From CAZBLP01 sp964492825 (lineage in GTDB: Bacteria; DYJV01): a stretch of DNA of 8,315 bases. The stretch spans positions 1 through 8,315 of the forward strand of contig CAZBLP010000064.1 of NCBI GenBank assembly GCA_964492825.1. The letters are read 5' to 3'. The first letter of the stretch is position 1. Each line of letters opens with the position of its first letter. The translations under genes and the position numbers were made by a program. The notes under the pieces were generated by a model. It searched no databases, was not told the DNA's origin, and saw only the letters and a program-made list of their open reading frames with translations. This document shows, in pieces, positions 6,476 through 8,315 of the stretch.

Positions 6476-7375
6476 ATAAATTTTGCAATTATTAGCATAC
6501 TTGTCAAATTTCAAGCGCCAATATTAATAAGAACTCCTCTTATATTTACCTTTCGTTCCATTATCGGAAAAGAGCTGAAAAGAATATCATGCTTGTTTAA
6601 ACAAAAAACTTCTTGTGAAAATTGTTCAATTAATCAGACATGTCCCTATTCTTTCTACTTTGAATCTTTTAATTTTGAAAAAGGCAGCAAAAAACCACAT
6701 CCATACACTATGTTTATAAATTTTAAACACAATGAGGAAATTGTTGAACTTTCAATTGATATTACTTTAATTGGCGAAAAATCAATATCTTATTTTCCTT
6801 ATTTATTCTTTTCAATTGTTAGAGCCGGAGAAAAAGGAATTTTTAGAAACAGAATTAAATTTAAAGTTGCAAATATTTTTGCAAATGAAGAAGCAATATT
6901 AGTGGAAGATGATAAATTGAATATGGATTTTGAAAGAAAAAATTTTCATATAAATACTGATATAAGACTAATAGAAAGAAAAAAACTTAAAATAGACTTT
7001 ATTTCCCCGATAAGGCTTAGAAAAAATAGCAAGCTGATAATAGATATTGACTATATTTTTTTACTTAAAGCAATCTTTAGAAGAATAGACCTGCTTTGTA
7101 AAATTTACAATAAAAAATCAGTAGAAAATTATATTAATTTTTCAGATTTATCTGAAATAATTTATGAAAAAAATATTTTTGAAAAAGAAAAATACTATTA
7201 TTACTCATCAAGGCTGAAGAAAAAAATTTTGCTTATAGGTACAAAAGGATTTATTGAAGTAGAAAAGAAATTAAGCAACTTAGAAAAATCTTTATTAAAA
7301 GGAGCAGAGATTTTCGGAATAGGCTCTAATACCTCTTTTGGCTTTGGAAAGGTAAAAATAAAATATTATGACTAA
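6476..7375 (+). CDS. cas6: CRISPR endoribonuclease Cas6, apparent AUA start
   Basis: Cas6 cuts the CRISPR precursor RNA in its repeats to give crRNAs, here presumably for the adjoining Cmr complex. From the ATA at 6476 it is 299 residues. The N-terminal ferredoxin-like part reads NFAIISILVKFQAPILIRTP and then FRSIIGKELKRI (26-37), the equivalent of the usual LRGAFGHALRRL. Four cysteines follow at 39, 47, 50 and 56 in CENCSINQTCPYSFYFE style, as in the PF10040-type Cas6 family. SPIRL (177-181) and the C-terminal glycine-rich RNA-binding loop GIGSNTSFGFG (281-291) complete the pattern. The first usual start codon in frame is TTG at 6593, which would remove the first strand and helix and the first cysteine and has no ribosome site. 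The frame is open back to a TGA at 6425, with no ATG, GTG or TTG before 6593. A single base change (ATA to ATG at 6478) would restore a normal start. The catalytic residues cannot be assigned by eye. Confidence 0.88.
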   Translation: MNFAIISILVKFQAPILIRTPLIFTFRSIIGKELKRISCLFKQKTSCENCSINQTCPYSFYFESFNFEKGSKKPHPYTMFINFKHNEEIVELSIDITLIGEKSISYFPYLFFSIVRAGEKGIFRNRIKFKVANIFANEEAILVEDDKLNMDFERKNFHINTDIRLIERKKLKIDFISPIRLRKNSKLIIDIDYIFLLKAIFRRIDLLCKIYNKKSVENYINFSDLSEIIYEKNIFEKEKYYYYSSRLKKKILLIGTKGFIEVEKKLSNLEKSLLKGAEIFGIGSNTSFGFGKVKIKYYD

Positions 7376-7620
7376 ATCATTTTAAACCAATCACATAAAT
7401 AAAGAATTATCCTCTAAATATTACAATGAACTTTTAAAAAAATTTTCTACTTTAAAATAAAAAAGTTTAAGATTCCTTTTAAATTTAATATTTATTTTCA
7501 TAACAGCTTGGCCTGTTTTGCATTTTCAGAAATTCTGATTTTAATTTGTTTGAAAAATTATATGACTATTCTTTTATGAAACTTATGGAGTCTTTGATAT
7601 TAGAAAAATTTTAATAAATT
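7376..7620 (+). other. AT-rich gap between cas6 and the acidic small ORF
   Basis: No convincing gene is visible on either strand. One frame (7504-7614) is open for 36 codons without a start codon at its head and ends in MKLMESLILEKF; another is open for about 60 codons, but with no ribosome site or usual start near its head. Both are as expected by chance in very AT-rich DNA, though a decayed gene cannot be excluded. No strong terminator hairpin follows cas6 and no CRISPR repeats are present. Confidence 0.5.
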
Positions 7621-7649
7621 TTGACTTTTTTGAAAATAAAAAATATATA
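7621..7649 (+). promoter_or_regulatory. Promoter for the acidic small ORF and cmr genes
   Basis: TTGACT (7621-7626) and TATATA (7644-7649) are separated by exactly 17 bases. An alternative -10, TATAAA, is at 7646-7651. Transcription would start at about 7656-7659, right at the GAGG ribosome site (7655-7658), so the leader would be only about ten bases. It would let the Cmr genes be transcribed separately from cas6. Confidence 0.6.
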
Positions 7650-7666
7650 AAAAAGAGGTTCATAAA

Positions 7667-7798
7667 ATGTCTGACCATGAAAACAATTCCAATGAAAAAT
7701 TAAATCCTCTTGACCTTCCCGAAGAATCCGAAGATTCAGAACTTGATGAAATAGACAAAGAAATAATGGAAATGGGATTTTTAGAGGATGATATTTAA
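7667..7798 (+). CDS. Small very acidic protein (43 aa) of unknown function
   Basis: I do not recognise a family. The ORF starts at an ATG with AGAGG eight to nine bases upstream and ends at TAA (7796). Of 43 residues 17 are Asp or Glu, against two Lys and one His, so the net charge is about -15. An N-terminal half rich in Asn, Ser and Pro (MSDHENNSNEKLNPLDLPEE) is followed by a likely helix from about 24 to 39 (SELDEIDKEIMEMGFL). There is no signal peptide, membrane segment or cysteine. It is too short for the Cmr5 or Csm2 small subunits. It lies between cas6 and cmr1 on the same strand, 95 bp before cmr1, and has its own promoter. A partner or modulator of the Cmr complex, or a leader peptide for cmr expression, are possibilities; all are inference. 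The good start, ribosome site and biased composition support real coding. Confidence 0.65.
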   Translation: MSDHENNSNEKLNPLDLPEESEDSELDEIDKEIMEMGFLEDDI

Positions 7799-7893
7799 AC
7801 TTAGTTCAAGTTTTAAAAGCACTTTGATAACAACTAATTAAAAATATTACAAATATTATTTCAAGTAGAAAAGTGTATAAAAAGGGAGGGAGC
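7799..7893 (+). other. Spacer before cmr1 with ribosome binding site
   Basis: This 95-bp AT-rich gap ends in GGGAGG (7884-7889), four bases before the cmr1 ATG. TTCAAG followed by an A-rich stretch occurs twice (about 7807 and 7860) as an imperfect repeat. No convincing promoter or terminator is seen, so cmr1 is probably co-transcribed with the small ORF. Confidence 0.5.
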
Positions 7894-8315
7894 ATGAGCT
7901 TTCACATTGGAAAATATAAAAATATTGAAAAAAAAGAGTATAATATAGAAGTAATAACCCCAATGTTTCTTGCAGGCGCTAATAATAAAGAACCTGAATT
8001 AAGAGCCCCTTCAATCAAAGGGATGTTAAGATTTTGGTGGCGGGCGTTACATCCTGATTTAGTTATTAATGGTAATAATTATATAAAATTAAAAGAATAT
8101 GAATCAAAAATATTTGGAGATTCTGGTAAACAATTTGGTAAAAGTAAGGTGAGAATAATATTGAGTCATTTTAATTCAATGAAGATTAAAGATTTTAGAC
8201 CAACAACTAAAAATTTTACTTTTAAAGGGATAGAAAATGGACAACGTTTTTCGTTAATAATTCTTGCTCCTGAAGATATTCATTATTTAGTGAAGTTTTC
8301 ATTTATAGTTGGTGG
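7894..8315 (+). CDS. cmr1: Type III-B CRISPR RAMP protein Cmr1, N-terminal part (runs off the right edge)
   Basis: Cmr1 is a RAMP-fold, Cas7-group subunit at the end of the Cmr effector complex, which uses crRNA to bind and cut target RNA and to activate Cmr2 (Cas10). The first 140 residues are present; full-length members are usually larger than this (often 300-450 residues). Hallmarks are ITPMFLAGA (21-29), ELRAPSIKGMLRFWWRAL (35-52), the most diagnostic Cmr1 block, and ESKIFGDSGKQFGKSKVRI (70-88). The ATG at 7894 has GGGAGG a few bases upstream. The strand and spacing put it in the same transcription unit as the acidic small ORF, and cas6 upstream would supply the crRNAs. The remaining cmr genes (cmr2-6) are expected beyond the window. 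The family call is strong; completeness of the gene and system cannot be judged. Confidence 0.95.
   Translation, partial: MSFHIGKYKNIEKKEYNIEVITPMFLAGANNKEPELRAPSIKGMLRFWWRALHPDLVINGNNYIKLKEYESKIFGDSGKQFGKSKVRIILSHFNSMKIKDFRPTTKNFTFKGIENGQRFSLIILAPEDIHYLVKFSFIVG

Noticed and set aside
6593..7375. cas6 starting at TTG 6593
   Set aside because: No ribosome site, and it would cut off family-like N-terminal sequence that is open and preceded by a strong Shine-Dalgarno.
7504..7614. 36-codon open frame after cas6 ending MKLMESLILEKF
   Set aside because: No start codon with ribosome site and length within chance for such AT-rich DNA.
7376..8315. CRISPR array next to the cas genes
   Set aside because: No regularly spaced repeats of 25-40 bases are present in the window.

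Overview
The window is AT-rich DNA from a prokaryote. A complete tungstate/molybdate uptake operon, two genes for the corrin ring of vitamin B12 and formate-tetrahydrofolate ligase suggest an anaerobe or facultative anaerobe with formate/one-carbon and corrinoid metabolism. CbiG, which belongs to the oxygen-independent B12 route, supports this. Strong Shine-Dalgarno sites (GGAGG, GGGAGG), sigma-70-like promoters and a Sec signal peptide point to a bacterium. The type III-B (Cmr) CRISPR locus at the right edge is common in thermophiles and deep-branching anaerobes. A low-GC anaerobe of a Deferribacterota- or deltaproteobacteria-like kind is a guess, not a sequence-based assignment.

Layout: positions 1-6223 all read on the minus strand. 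From right to left the order is wtpA (tungstate-binding protein), wtpC (ATPase), wtpB (permease), cbiG and cobJ/cbiH (corrin ring contraction), then a 212-bp spacer and the N-terminal two thirds of fhs, cut by the window edge. A good promoter (TTGACA-17-TAGTAT) lies just upstream of wtpA, and no strong terminator is visible until after cobJ. The five genes are therefore plausibly one transcript linking tungsten/molybdenum uptake to cobalamin synthesis, with fhs next door.

From about 6390 the plus strand carries a divergent CRISPR-Cas locus. It has a promoter, a Cas6 crRNA-processing nuclease, a 291-bp AT-rich gap, a 43-codon very acidic small ORF with its own promoter and Shine-Dalgarno site, and the start of cmr1. 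The rest of the Cmr operon and any CRISPR array would lie to the right; no array is visible here.

The most notable points are these. The cas6 frame is clearly coding upstream of its first usual start codon and appears to start at AUA behind a strong Shine-Dalgarno site. The acidic mini-protein sits between cas6 and cmr1. The cobJ start is ambiguous, with either a 127-nt overlap with cbiG or a rare AUU start. The wtpA-wtpC spacer contains a less AT-rich patch.
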